Origin: CAYSCW01 sp964429795
GTDB lineage: Bacteria; Acidobacteriota; Aminicenantia; Aminicenantales; Aminicenantaceae
Assembly (NCBI GenBank): GCA_964429795.1
Contig: CAYSCW010000002.1
Span: 124,001-188,000 of the forward strand
Reading direction: 5' to 3'
Length of the DNA stretch: 64,000 nucleotides
The notes under the pieces were generated by a model. The model was not told where the DNA came from. It did not search any database and saw only the letters and a program-made list of their open reading frames with translations. Within the stretch, counting starts at the first letter, position 1. Every line of letters starts with the position of its first letter. This document shows, one piece after another, positions 24,260-33,812 of this stretch. A program made the position numbers and the translations under genes.

Positions 24260-25282
24260 TTAGCCCTTGCTCATAAGTACGGCAACGAACTCCAGTGAAG
24301 TGATATTAGAGCAGACAATCTTGATCATAGCAGCGATAGGAACAGCCAGGATCATTCCTGGTATCCCCCATAGCCAGCCCCAGAAAAAGAGAGAAAACAG
24401 GACCACTAGCGGGCTCAACCCTAATCCTTCCCCCATCAGTCTGGGCTCAACGAAATTTCCCATGGTCATTTGAATAATGCCTAGGATGAGAAGAATCCAG
24501 AAGGCCGGCCAAAGGGTTTCGAACTGGAAAGCTGCAATGGTCAAGGGAAGAGCTGTGGCAATGATCGAACCGATGTTGGGGATATAATTGAGAAGAAATG
24601 TCAAAAACCCAAAAACAATAGCAAAATCCACGCCAAACATCATCAGAACCGCTGTGACCATGACACCTGTAAAAAAGCTGACAATGGTCTTTATGGCCAG
24701 ATATCTTTGGATTTGGCTATCTATGTTCTGGATGACATTGATAATCTTTAAACTTCGGCTTGTGCTGAAGGAGGCTCTTATTTTTTCCTTTGTTTTGCCC
24801 CGTCCCGCCAAGATAAAGATCAGAAAAACAAAGATCAAAAAGAGGTTGGAGAGAAAGGAGAAAAAAGGACCTAGGGAGGAAAGAAGAAAACTCCCTATCT
24901 TGTTGATATCCAGCTGACTTACCCAGTCAAAAGGGTCTCGTGTATGTCCTGCGAGTTTAAATTTCTCCTGAAGTGAGGAAAGTATAGAGTTGAGCTTTTG
25001 ACCATATTTTGGGAATTCAGAGGCAAAAGATTTACCACTTGAGTAAAAGAGAACTCCCAAGAGATAGATGACGAAAAATGAGATGATAAGGATAAAGACG
25101 ATTGAGATAGCTTTAGGGATTTTAAGTCGAGTCATAAAATCCACTACAGGAGAGAGAACAAAAGATAGAAAAATAGCCAGGAAAAAGGGAAAAAGCACGG
25201 GTTTGGCATGTTGCAACACAACGCCAGCGATGAATATGACGACAATCACAAGAGAGGCCGAGATAACCCTATTTCCTTGCAT
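24260..25282 (-). CDS. AI-2E family (PerM/TqsA-like) transporter
   Basis: A 340-residue inner-membrane permease with about eight hydrophobic segments. Family features include the N-terminal pair of helices (VIVVIFIAGVVLQHAKPVLFPFFLAIFLSFVLSPVVDFM), a central soluble stretch (about 90-140), and the C-terminal blocks FLLNYIPNIGSIIATALPL and VEPRLMGEGLGLSPLVVLFSLFFWGWLWGIPGMILAVP. Members export small molecules; autoinducer-2 export is known for one and sodium/proton exchange for others, so the substrate is open. It diverges from the signalling operon at 25623. Confidence 0.9.
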   Translation of the reverse strand: MQGNRVISASLVIVVIFIAGVVLQHAKPVLFPFFLAIFLSFVLSPVVDFMTRLKIPKAISIVFILIISFFVIYLLGVLFYSSGKSFASEFPKYGQKLNSILSSLQEKFKLAGHTRDPFDWVSQLDINKIGSFLLSSLGPFFSFLSNLFLIFVFLIFILAGRGKTKEKIRASFSTSRSLKIINVIQNIDSQIQRYLAIKTIVSFFTGVMVTAVLMMFGVDFAIVFGFLTFLLNYIPNIGSIIATALPLTIAAFQFETLWPAFWILLILGIIQMTMGNFVEPRLMGEGLGLSPLVVLFSLFFWGWLWGIPGMILAVPIAAMIKIVCSNITSLEFVAVLMSKG

Positions 25283-25348
25283 AACTGACTTTCTTCTCGA
25301 TCATTATAATTCATTTGACACAGGAATCAAAATTTTAAATGGCTCGGT

Positions 25349-25427
25349 AAGCATCCTTATTTCCGTGACAGTTTCAACAGCAGTCAGCTTACCTGACTGG
25401 TACTGCATCACGGTTTTGGGGATGCTT
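25349..25427 (+). other. strongly self-complementary, unexplained structured region
   Basis: Three nested arms pair: AAGCATCC (25349-25356) with GGATGCTT (25420-25427), CCGTGA (25363-25368) with TCACGG (25408-25413), and CAGTCAG (25381-25387) with CTGACTG (25393-25399) around a CTTAC loop; CAGT with ACTG adds four more pairs. The gap between the divergent permease and signalling operon (25283-25622) holds this, a second arm pair CCTTTTT/AAAAAGG (25466 to 25503) and the promoter element at 25541. No reading frame explains it. The strand is uncertain. Confidence 0.5.
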
Positions 25428-25540
25428 CCAATGGCTAGGATAGCATTTCAATCTTCCAAGACAGTCCTTTTTTGCGGTAGCTATAGAACCTTTTAGAAAA
25501 AGGAATTTCCCCTAAAAAGGTGACCTATAAGGAATGAATA

Positions 25541-25574
25541 TCACCCCATTATTCACCTTGAAAGGCGATTGACC
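25541..25574 (+). promoter_or_regulatory. 34-bp upstream element shared with the 7308 gene
   Basis: Matches 7220-7253 at 27 of 34 positions without gaps. Within it TTCACCTT-GA-AAGGCGA is a near palindrome. A further half-site CTAAAAAGGTGA lies at 25512-25523, identical to part of the other copy. The ATG of the response regulator is 49 bases downstream. Confidence 0.5.
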
Positions 25575-25622
25575 ATTGCCTACTCCTGTATTACACCAAC
25601 ACTATAAGAGAAAAGGACTACC

Positions 25623-26534
25623 ATGAAGGTTTTGATAGCGGAAGATGAACCCATTTCTTGCCGGGCACTGGAGAAGAGCGTTACAGGCTGGGGATATGAA
25701 ACAGTAATCGCAAAAAATGGCAAAGAAGCATGGGAAGCCTTGAGAAAGAATGAGGTTCGAATAGCAGTGGTGGATTGGATGATGCCGGGTATGGATGGGA
25801 TTGAACTGTGCCAGAAGATACGTCACGATTATCAACAGAAGAAATCCAAATACACCTACATTATCCTTCTTACGGGCAAAGATCAGCAGGGAGATATCAT
25901 TACTGGACTATCTGCCGGGGCCGATGATTATATCACCAAGCCTTTTAGTTTTCTTGAGTTGAAGGTCAGGATTCAAAACGGCGAGCGGATAATCAAGGTT
26001 GAGGACGATCAAATCGAGTTGGCCAGTTATGACAGTCTGACAAAAGTGTGGAATAGAAAAAAAATCCTTGATTTTTTCAAAGAAGAGCTTTCCCGAGGTC
26101 GGCGAGAAAATCAAGCCACAGGAGTGGTCATAGTCGATGTAGACTGGTTCAAGAAGGTAAATGATTCCCATGGACACTTCGTAGGAGATGAAGTACTCAT
26201 TGAGGTTGTTTCTCGCTTAAAGAAGTGCATTCGTGGTTATGACAAGCTTGGCCGTTATGGCGGAGATGAGTTGATTCTGGTTCTTCCCAACTGTGGGTTG
26301 ACTCATGTGAAGAATATTGCCGAACGTCTTCGTCTCAGCGCCTGTGAGAAAAAAATCAGCACAAAAAAAGGTCTCCTGGATATCACTATCAGCGTGGGAG
26401 GGATCTCATCAGATGTATCTTTGGAGGCTTCCGCAGATGATCTCATTCAAGCCAGTGATAGAGCTCTCTATTCAGCAAAGAAGAGAGGACGTAACAAAGC
26501 TGTCATCATCGAACATCTTGAAGCTGGGAGCTAA
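25623..26534 (+). CDS. response regulator with diguanylate cyclase (GGDEL) output
   Basis: A 303-residue two-domain protein. The receiver (about 1-122) keeps its acidic residues (AEDE), acceptor Asp51 in VVDWMMPGMDG and the Lys of DDYITKPF. The GGDEF domain (about 135-300) has DSLTKVWNRKK, VIVDVDWFKKVNDSHGH and the active-site loop RYGGDEL (213-217), with Leu instead of the common Phe. RGYD lies five residues before the loop, forming an inhibitory RxxD site, so cyclic di-GMP should feed back. Phosphorylation would control synthesis of the messenger. It heads the operon with cheR and the hybrid kinase and resembles the 31531 protein along its whole length. Confidence 0.95.
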   Translation: MKVLIAEDEPISCRALEKSVTGWGYETVIAKNGKEAWEALRKNEVRIAVVDWMMPGMDGIELCQKIRHDYQQKKSKYTYIILLTGKDQQGDIITGLSAGADDYITKPFSFLELKVRIQNGERIIKVEDDQIELASYDSLTKVWNRKKILDFFKEELSRGRRENQATGVVIVDVDWFKKVNDSHGHFVGDEVLIEVVSRLKKCIRGYDKLGRYGGDELILVLPNCGLTHVKNIAERLRLSACEKKISTKKGLLDITISVGGISSDVSLEASADDLIQASDRALYSAKKRGRNKAVIIEHLEAGS

Positions 26535-27349
26535 TGACTATGAGCAGAGCCTTGCATAAGCTTTTAGATGAGGTTGAGAGAGTGACAGATTTCGATGCCC
26601 GATTCTACAGAAAATCAACCCTGATTAGGAGAGTCGATTCCAGAATAAGAGAGACCCGCTCTATGAACTGCCGAAATTATCTGAGTTATTTGAAAAAGAA
26701 TCCATCTGAATATGAAAGGTTTCTGGAAGCTTTGACCATCAATGTGACAGATTTCTTCCGTGATAAAAGTGTGTTTAATACTCTGAAAAGGAACATTTTG
26801 CCTGATATTATCCAGAACATTAAAGACAAGAAGAGAAAAGCCATGCGCATCTGGTCGATCGGCTGTTCCAGGGGACAAGAACCCTACTCCATAGCCATAT
26901 TGCTGAAGGAAATCTCAGAAAAAAATAAGAACCATGTCCAAATCTTCATTCACGCTACCGATATGAACAAAACTGCTCTGACAAAAGCCAGGTCCGCTTA
27001 CTATAATGAAGAAGAAGTCAAGAGCGTCCCTCCCCAATATCTGAAGAAATATTTTGAGAAAGTGTATGATGCATATCGAGTGAGAAAAGAGTTGAGAGAG
27101 CTAGTGCGGTTCAAACGACACGATCTTATAAAGGGAAACTCGCTAGGTAAGTTTCACCTTATCCTCTGTCGGAATCTCTTTATTTTCTTTGAACCGCAGT
27201 TGCAAGAAAAAATATTAAAAAAAATACACACTTCTCTCAAGAGAAATAGCATCCTGGTCCTGGGAAAGGCAGAAACACTGAAGGATGACAGCTTGTTTCG
27301 ATGCATTGCAGCTCAAGACCACATTTATAGGAAAAGAGCCTCGTCATGA
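26534..27349 (+). CDS. cheR: CheR-type protein-glutamate methyltransferase
   Basis: A 271-residue CheR enzyme, which methylates glutamates of chemoreceptors using S-adenosylmethionine. The helical N-terminal domain (to about residue 70) contains YLKKNPSEYERFLEALTINVTDFFRD; the AdoMet motif WSIGCSRGQEPYSIAILL follows near 103-120, and LILCRNLFIFFEPQLQEKIL near the end is typical. No chemoreceptor or CheB lies in the window. In many genomes CheB-CheR is fused to a coiled coil, PAS domains and a kinase; here the same parts occur as separate neighbouring genes, so the target may be the kinase next door. It overlaps the upstream stop by one base; ATG 26540 is an alternative start. Confidence 0.92.
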   Translation: MTMSRALHKLLDEVERVTDFDARFYRKSTLIRRVDSRIRETRSMNCRNYLSYLKKNPSEYERFLEALTINVTDFFRDKSVFNTLKRNILPDIIQNIKDKKRKAMRIWSIGCSRGQEPYSIAILLKEISEKNKNHVQIFIHATDMNKTALTKARSAYYNEEEVKSVPPQYLKKYFEKVYDAYRVRKELRELVRFKRHDLIKGNSLGKFHLILCRNLFIFFEPQLQEKILKKIHTSLKRNSILVLGKAETLKDDSLFRCIAAQDHIYRKRASS

Positions 27350-27386
27350 TCAGAACATGACGGATAACAAGGACATCGGATAGGCA

Positions 27387-30300
27387 ATGAAAAAAGAGAA
27401 TACAGACCAATCAGACAGCTTTGAAAAACTCTATGAAATTCTGGGACAAGACGTCCAATCATTAAGAAAGCTCTATTTAGATATCGATGAAGCGCGGAAA
27501 AGCCTCTTCCAGAAGCACAGAGAAATGCTGCTTCTCAATAAAAAGCTTGAAGCATCTGAGCAGCTGAAATCTTTGAATGAAGAGCTAGAGGCTACTACTG
27601 AGGAGTTGCGGGCTTCCAATGAGGAGCTTGAGGCTACTAATGAAGAACTCAAGGCTACCAACGAAAAGCTGCAGGAACGGGAACATGAGCTGGCTAAGCG
27701 TGTAAAAGAACTGCATTGTCTTATTTCTATCTCAAACCTTGTGGAAAAGAAAGGTCTTTCCTGGCCCGAAATCTTTCAAGGCATCGTCGAGATTATCCCT
27801 CCTGTCTGGGAAAATCCTGAGCGCATATGTGCTCGTATTTCTCTAAAAAATCAGGAATTTAAGACAAGCGGGTTTAAAGAAACGAAATGGAATCTCAGTG
27901 AAAACATCAATGTCAACGGTGATCAAATTGGCACTTTACAGGTCTGCTTCTTAAATGAGAGATCAAGACCAGAACTCTTTCTGAAGGAAGAAAAAGAATT
28001 GCTTAGAGCTATAGCCAAAAGGCTCGGAGAAATCGTTGAACTCAAAAGAGCAGAGGAAAATTTCATCCTCGAAAAAGCACGATTGGATCAACTGTTCGAC
28101 AACGCACAGGAAGCTATTGTCATGGCGGACAAAGAAGGTATAGTGCTCCGGGCCAATAGTGAGTTCTTCAGATTGTTTGGGTATAACCAGGATGAAATAT
28201 TGGGTCAACAGTTGGATCAATTGATCGCACCGGAGGAAGAACACAATCATGCTTTCTCCATAACCAAAAAAGTAGCGGATGGAGAGAATGTTGCCTTCGA
28301 AGCCATTCGCCACCGTAAAGATGGAACTCTCATTCAAGTCTCAGTCCTCGCCTCTCCCATAATGGTCGATGGAAAACTGGAGGCTATTTACGGAATCTAT
28401 AGAGATATTTCCTTGCAGAAGGAGCTTATAGACAAACTGAAAGAGTCTGAAAAGAAATTTCATGATGTTGCTTTGAGCTCAGGGGACTGGATCTGGGAGA
28501 CAGATCGAAACGGATGCTATACTTTTGCATCCGGAAAAGTAAAGCAAATTCTTGGATATGAACCCCACGAGATCTTGGGAAAAACACATTTCGACTTGAT
28601 GTCCGAGAATGAGGCGGAAAGAATAAAAGGATTATTCCAAAAAATCGCCTCTGAAAAAAAAGCCATAATTGACGTGGAGAACTGGAATGTCACCAAAAAT
28701 GGCAGAAAAATATGCCTTTTAACCAACGGAGTTCCAATTCTGGATGAGAAAGGTGAGCTTCTTGGATATCGGGGAGTGGACAAGGACATTACAGACCGCA
28801 AGCGAGTAGTACAAGAACTCCAACAGAGTGAAGAGAAATACCGAGCGCTCTTAGAACAAAGCGCAGATAATATCTATATCATGGATGTGGAAACCAAAAA
28901 GGTGCTGGAGGCTAATGACACCTGGCGGAACTTATTAGGATATTCTGAAGAAGAAATGAAAAGCCTGACTATCTACGATTTTGTGATGCACTCTCGTGAA
29001 AATATCGATCAGGTAATAGAAGAGATGGCCAGTAAAAAAAGAGCCTTCATCGGAAAGCGAAAATACAAGCGTAAGGATGGGATTCCCCTAGATGTGGAAG
29101 TGAGCGCAAGCTTGATTACCTGTGGCGGAAGGAAAGCCTTGTGTGTTGTTTCGAGAGACATTACAGAGAAGGAAAAAGCGGAAGAAGCACTGAGAGAGAG
29201 TGAGCAAAAATACAGAACCATATTCGAATCTTTTCATGATATTTATTATCGTACTGATAACGAGGGAGTTATAACTGTAATCAGTCCTTCCGTTCGATAT
29301 CAAGCAGGTTATGAGCCTGCTGAAGTCATCGGTCGACCTTCCACTGATTTTTACTACAACTCCGCTGATCGAGAAGCTTTTATGCACAAATTGAGAGAGT
29401 CAGGTGTTTTGCATGACTACGAAATAAAGTTTAAAACAAAGGATGGAAAACCTATAGATGTTTCTACAAATGCCCGCATTCTTTTTGATGAGAACAATCA
29501 GCCGGTCGGTATAGAGGGTGTCTTGCGGAACATCACAAAGCGGAAGCAGCAGGAGGAGGCCATTCAGAAAGAAGCCTCCAAGCTTTCTGCCATGATCTCT
29601 GGATTGGAAGAAGGCATTTTGTTTGTTAATGCAGAGGATCAAATTGAAGAGGTGAATGACTATTTTCTCAGGCTCATTGACAAAGAAAAAACTGAAATAA
29701 TAGGTAAGAGAATTTGGGATTTGAATTCTATCATCTCGGATGAAAAAATAAAGAATCAGATTGAAGAGATCAAGAAGAATTCTCAGGCAGCACCCATTCA
29801 GGCTCAGAAATCCCTGTTTGGCTTGGAAACCATGCTTCGCATTCAACCTGTTTATCACAGGAGTCAATACCAAGGTCTTATTGTTAACATCAGCGACGTC
29901 ACTGAACTTGTCCGAGCGAAAAAAGAATCACAATCAGCCGATCAAGCTAAGAGCGAATTCTTGGCTAACATGAGCCATGAGATCCGAACTCCTATGAATG
30001 GTGTGTTAGGCATGGCTGAGCTTGCTCTCAATACAAATCTAACGCCTGAACAGCGCAAATATATCGAAGGGATAAAATCATCATCTGAATCCCTGATGAC
30101 CTTGATCAATGACATCCTGGATTTTTCCAAAGTGGAAGCAAAAAAGCTTGAACTGGAGACTGTTCCCTTCATCCTACAGGAAATCATCTACGACACGGTT
30201 TGTAATCTTTCTCTTCATGCTCATAAGAAGAAGCTTGAGTTGGCTTGTGATATTCCTCCTCAAATTTCATACCAGGTTTTAGGGGATCCGGTGCGATTAC

Positions 30301-31541
30301 GACAAATTCTTATTAATCTTGTTGACAATGCTATAAAGTTCACCGAGAAGGGTGAGGTGATCGTTTCTGTTAAGGAAGAGACAAACACGGATGAAGAAGT
30401 TGTTATCCACTTTATGGTAACCGATACAGGAATCGGTATACATGAGGAAAAACAAAAATTGATATTCAATGCTTTTGCTCAAGCGGATGGATCCATGACA
30501 CGAAAATTCGGAGGGACTGGATTAGGTTTGGCCATATCCTACCAACTCGTCAATCTCATGGGAGGAAAGATCTGGGTTGAAAGCAATGTCGGAGAAGGTT
30601 CTTCTTTTCACTGTAAAATTCCTTTTAAAATGCCAAAGGATCAAGAGGGCAGATCTTTTTCAACGAGACTTGATATTTTGAAGGGCCTCCCTGTGTTGAT
30701 CATCGACGACAACGCCACCAACAGGAATATCCTCAAAAAAATGCTGGCCAATTGGCGTACCAGGCCCACAGAAGCTGAAAGCGGAGAGGAAGCACGTGTA
30801 CTTATCGATCGTGCTGAGAGTGAAGGTAATCCCTTTGCTTTCGTGGTCATGGATGCCTATATGCCTGGAATGGATAGCTTCATCCTGGCTCAGGAAATCA
30901 AGCAAAATCCAGACCTTGCCAAATCGACGATCATCATGCTGAACTCGGCTGAAACTCAGGGAGATGCTGTCCCTTGGCAGAAGTTAGGTGTTTTCGCCTT
31001 CATCACAAAGCCCATCAAGCAGAATGAACTTCTGGAAGCAGCGATAAAAGTTCTGAGCAATGATACCGAAGAGAAAGAGCCTGTCCCCCAGCCATCTTCT
31101 TCCTCGAAGCAGGAAACCAGTCCGGGATATCGTGTGCTCGTTGCTGAGGACAACATCGTCAATCAAAGAGTAGTGTGCTACATGCTCGAAAAACATGGAC
31201 ACCAGGTCACATCGGCACATAACGGGGAGGAAGTGCTGGAAGCCATTGAAAAGCAGATTTTTGATCTTATCCTGATGGATATCCAGATGCCCAAAGTGGA
31301 CGGATTTGAGGCCACATCCGCCATACGAGAGAAGGAGAAGAAAACGGGTTCTCATATTCCCATCATCGCCCTCACCGCTCACGCTATGAAGGGAGATAAG
31401 GAAAAATGCATCGAAAATGGAATGGACGACTATATTTCAAAACCGATTGAACCTGAAGATCTTTTCGATACAATTAATCGTGTGATAAAAAAATTAAAAA
31501 ATAAACAGAGCGAATTTGAAAATATGAGAAATGAAATCTGA
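27387..31541 (+). CDS. hybrid sensor histidine kinase with five PAS domains and two receivers
   Basis: A 1384-residue soluble kinase without membrane segments. In order: a coiled coil with ELEATTEELRASNEEL-type heptads (about 58-110), a GAF-like region (about 110-220), five PAS units (about 230-345, 350-470, 480-600, 605-725, 735-845), the phosphoacceptor domain with His864 in NMSHEIRTPMNG, the ATPase domain (NLVDNAIKF near 978, then GTGLGLAI), and two receivers with Asp1156 (VVMDAYMPGMD) and Asp1298 (LMDIQMPKVDG). It would sense cytoplasmic signals, perhaps redox or small ligands, and pass phosphate through the Hpt protein at 32487 to the two cyclase regulators. The end overlaps the next gene by 11 bases. 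Confidence 0.95.
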   Translation: MKKENTDQSDSFEKLYEILGQDVQSLRKLYLDIDEARKSLFQKHREMLLLNKKLEASEQLKSLNEELEATTEELRASNEELEATNEELKATNEKLQEREHELAKRVKELHCLISISNLVEKKGLSWPEIFQGIVEIIPPVWENPERICARISLKNQEFKTSGFKETKWNLSENINVNGDQIGTLQVCFLNERSRPELFLKEEKELLRAIAKRLGEIVELKRAEENFILEKARLDQLFDNAQEAIVMADKEGIVLRANSEFFRLFGYNQDEILGQQLDQLIAPEEEHNHAFSITKKVADGENVAFEAIRHRKDGTLIQVSVLASPIMVDGKLEAIYGIYRDISLQKELIDKLKESEKKFHDVALSSGDWIWETDRNGCYTFASGKVKQILGYEPHEILGKTHFDLMSENEAERIKGLFQKIASEKKAIIDVENWNVTKNGRKICLLTNGVPILDEKGELLGYRGVDKDITDRKRVVQELQQSEEKYRALLEQSADNIYIMDVETKKVLEANDTWRNLLGYSEEEMKSLTIYDFVMHSRENIDQVIEEMASKKRAFIGKRKYKRKDGIPLDVEVSASLITCGGRKALCVVSRDITEKEKAEEALRESEQKYRTIFESFHDIYYRTDNEGVITVISPSVRYQAGYEPAEVIGRPSTDFYYNSADREAFMHKLRESGVLHDYEIKFKTKDGKPIDVSTNARILFDENNQPVGIEGVLRNITKRKQQEEAIQKEASKLSAMISGLEEGILFVNAEDQIEEVNDYFLRLIDKEKTEIIGKRIWDLNSIISDEKIKNQIEEIKKNSQAAPIQAQKSLFGLETMLRIQPVYHRSQYQGLIVNISDVTELVRAKKESQSADQAKSEFLANMSHEIRTPMNGVLGMAELALNTNLTPEQRKYIEGIKSSSESLMTLINDILDFSKVEAKKLELETVPFILQEIIYDTVCNLSLHAHKKKLELACDIPPQISYQVLGDPVRLRQILINLVDNAIKFTEKGEVIVSVKEETNTDEEVVIHFMVTDTGIGIHEEKQKLIFNAFAQADGSMTRKFGGTGLGLAISYQLVNLMGGKIWVESNVGEGSSFHCKIPFKMPKDQEGRSFSTRLDILKGLPVLIIDDNATNRNILKKMLANWRTRPTEAESGEEARVLIDRAESEGNPFAFVVMDAYMPGMDSFILAQEIKQNPDLAKSTIIMLNSAETQGDAVPWQKLGVFAFITKPIKQNELLEAAIKVLSNDTEEKEPVPQPSSSSKQETSPGYRVLVAEDNIVNQRVVCYMLEKHGHQVTSAHNGEEVLEAIEKQIFDLILMDIQMPKVDGFEATSAIREKEKKTGSHIPIIALTAHAMKGDKEKCIENGMDDYISKPIEPEDLFDTINRVIKKLKNKQSEFENMRNEI

Positions 31542-32490
31542 TCAAACAAGTATGCTCGAAGTACTTATTGCAGAAGATGATCCTGTCTCCCAGAGGATTC
31601 TGGAGAAAAACATGAAGGATTGGGGATATAAAGTGATTATCGCCAATAATGGCCAAAACGCTTGGCAGGCCTTACAAAAAGAAGAAATTAGAATGGCTGT
31701 TTTCGACTGGATGATGCCCAAAATAAACGGTGTGCAACTCTGTCAGAAAGTGCGTCTACAGAAAAAAGACACATACACCTACATTATTCTTCTTACCTCC
31801 CGAGATCGACAAGAAGATATCGTGGAGGGTCTTTCTTCTGGAGCTGACGATTATATTGTAAAACCCTTCAACACATTGGAGCTAAAAGCCCGCCTCCAGA
31901 CCGGAAAGAGAATCATCGACCTTCAAAACCAGCTTCTCCAGTCTAAAAAACAACTAGAGACACTGGCCACCCAAGATAGCCTAACTAAACTCTGGAACAG
32001 GGCAACCATCATCAAACATCTTGGAGAGGAACTCAATCGAAGTTCAAGAGAAAAAAAACCTGTCGGTACCATCCTGGTGGATATTGACTATTTCAAGAAC
32101 ATTAACGACAGCCACGGTCATCATGTTGGAGATGAGGTTTTGATAGAGGTAGCCTCCCGTCTGAGAAAGCACATTCGATCATATGATAAAATCGGCCGCT
32201 ATGGTGGGGATGAACTTCTGGTGGCTCTTCCCAATTGTAGCCTCTCCATTGTCAAGGAAATTGCAGAACGGCTTAGGAAAGTGGTTTGTGAAAAGAAAAT
32301 CAAGACAGAAATTGGCCTCATCGCTGTCACCCTTAGCCTGGGAGGTGCTTCATCTGAGAATCAATCTGTCATTTCGGCAGAAGGCCTGATCAAGGCCAGT
32401 GATCGTGCTCTTTATCAGGCGAAGAGGAATGGACGCAATTGTATGGTGATTAATAGGCACATTCAAACCCTGAAGAAAGGAAGAAAATGA
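31531..32490 (+). CDS. second response regulator with diguanylate cyclase (GGDEL) output
   Basis: A 319-residue paralogue of the 25623 protein. Receiver residues are intact (AEDD, Asp59 in VFDWMMPKING, Lys of DDYIVKPF). A coiled-coil linker (DLQNQLLQSKKQLETLATQDSL) leads to the GGDEF domain with VDIDYFKNINDSHGHH, an RSYD inhibitory site and the loop RYGGDEL (225-229). Two nearly parallel cyclases flanking one kinase suggest duplication followed by different timing or strength of phosphorylation. The start overlaps the kinase end by 11 bases; ATG 31552 is possible. The stop overlaps the Hpt start by 4 bases. Confidence 0.94.
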   Translation: MKSDQTSMLEVLIAEDDPVSQRILEKNMKDWGYKVIIANNGQNAWQALQKEEIRMAVFDWMMPKINGVQLCQKVRLQKKDTYTYIILLTSRDRQEDIVEGLSSGADDYIVKPFNTLELKARLQTGKRIIDLQNQLLQSKKQLETLATQDSLTKLWNRATIIKHLGEELNRSSREKKPVGTILVDIDYFKNINDSHGHHVGDEVLIEVASRLRKHIRSYDKIGRYGGDELLVALPNCSLSIVKEIAERLRKVVCEKKIKTEIGLIAVTLSLGGASSENQSVISAEGLIKASDRALYQAKRNGRNCMVINRHIQTLKKGRK

Positions 32491-32846
32491 GTGATATCAA
32501 TACCTCAAAGACTCCTCTTCCCATAGATATACCCTCTGCTCTGGAAAGAATAGGAGGAGACGAATCTTTTCTTTTTGACCTGATCAATATTTATGTTGAA
32601 GATTTCACAGATAAATTTGAGAAGCTTAAAGCAGCAGTGGAAAAGGGAAATTTTGAGACCATAACAGATATCGGCCATAATCTGAAAGGCTCATCAGCAA
32701 ATTTGAGCCTTCCCCTTCTCCAGGAAATCTCATACCAATTTGAAATCGCAGGCAAGGAAAGGGACCTCGAGAAGGCCGAAAAAAATCTCAATCTACTCAA
32801 AGAAGAATTCCATAGATTAAAAATTTTTCTTCAAAATAGAGATTAA
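32487..32846 (+). CDS. Hpt (histidine phosphotransfer) protein
   Basis: A 119-residue single-domain Hpt protein. The phosphoacceptor is His64 in IGHNLKGSSANL, the classic HxxKGxxxx pattern, within a four-helix sequence (IYVEDFTDKFEKLKAAVEKGNFE before, LLQEISYQFEIAGKERDLEKAEKNL after). It would carry phosphate between the hybrid kinase receivers and the cyclase response regulators. It overlaps the preceding gene by 4 bases and ends the signalling operon, 33 bases short of the converging DUF6599-like gene. Confidence 0.92.
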   Translation: MSDINTSKTPLPIDIPSALERIGGDESFLFDLINIYVEDFTDKFEKLKAAVEKGNFETITDIGHNLKGSSANLSLPLLQEISYQFEIAGKERDLEKAEKNLNLLKEEFHRLKIFLQNRD

Positions 32847-32879
32847 ACTCTCCTCCCTGGCAAAGGTAATAAAATTGAA

Positions 32880-33812
32880 CTATAGCATCTGGCCAATATG
32901 TTTTTCTAAAGATTGAATCAGTACCTGGAGGTATTTTTTCCCTGCATCTTCTTGCCCATCCTTAATCTTCATCACGCCAGCCAGATAATTCTCCACTCTT
33001 GCTAGAAAAATATGTTCGTAATAACGGTCTTTCAGATGAAAACCGAGAGGAATTTCTTCAGTATTTCCTTCTCCTTTGGCAGTTATAAATTGATCCAGCA
33101 TGTCCTGAGCTTCTTTTCCATTTTTTCCCTCTATGAGGAAACATTCGAATTCGAGATCCCCGAGCCTATAATTGGCAAGATATCCATCATGGAAAAAATT
33201 GTATCCCAAGAAATTATGCAAGATAAACTTCTCCGTATTTGGAACCAATCCTTGCTTAGGAAAGACATCAAGTAAAGATGGGAATTGTCCCTCATCATGA
33301 ATTCTTCTTAGAATCGCCTCGGAAAATTGTTTCAGAAATTTTTCAGACTCCTCACCACAGTCAAAGCAAAGGAGCTTGATATAATATCTGTCAACTAAAA
33401 AATTCAATGAGCCTTCTTCCAAATATCCCTGATTACCTATGGGAATAAACCGAGTATCAGGAAACCGTTCCGCGCTGTATATCCCAAAGGCATTTTTCTC
33501 ACTCCCCATGTCGTATATCTCCACAGAAAGAGATGCCTGGGAGTCTGTCTTCTCGTATTGGCCTACGATCAATTGTTTAAAATCATATCCAAGATAAATC
33601 TCTGCGGCTCCATCGATATATTCATAGAGTGTCTCGGGAAAGTAATCCTGTGCAGATTCTGCGGAACTCCAGTATTCCATCTCAGGGAGAAGGGACTGGA
33701 GGGATGGTGCACTCTCATTTCCCATCGGGTTTCCTCTTTTTCCTGATGGAAAGAAAAACCAAAAGGCAACCAGCAAGATCGTTATGGATTTTCTGTCTAC
33801 AGAGTATTTCAT
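32880..33812 (-). CDS. exported DUF6599-like protein
   Basis: A 310-residue protein. Residues 1-27 form a signal peptide (KSITILLVAFWFFFPSG). The mature part has LYEYIDGAAEIYLGYDFKQLIVGQYEK, VEIYDMGSEKNAFGIYSAER and DRYYIKLLCFDCGEESEKFLKQF, which I recall from proteins labelled DUF6599; their function is unknown. It is divergent from the DUF362 gene at 33991, and such genes have been seen near DUF362 proteins, so a shared pathway is possible. The family call is from memory and should be treated as moderate. Confidence 0.6.
   Translation of the reverse strand: MKYSVDRKSITILLVAFWFFFPSGKRGNPMGNESAPSLQSLLPEMEYWSSAESAQDYFPETLYEYIDGAAEIYLGYDFKQLIVGQYEKTDSQASLSVEIYDMGSEKNAFGIYSAERFPDTRFIPIGNQGYLEEGSLNFLVDRYYIKLLCFDCGEESEKFLKQFSEAILRRIHDEGQFPSLLDVFPKQGLVPNTEKFILHNFLGYNFFHDGYLANYRLGDLEFECFLIEGKNGKEAQDMLDQFITAKGEGNTEEIPLGFHLKDRYYEHIFLARVENYLAGVMKIKDGQEDAGKKYLQVLIQSLEKHIGQML

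Noticed and set aside
25283..25622. Cyclic-di-GMP (GEMM) riboswitch before the cyclase operon
   Set aside because: The region is structured, but the conserved GEMM-I and GEMM-II cores are absent.
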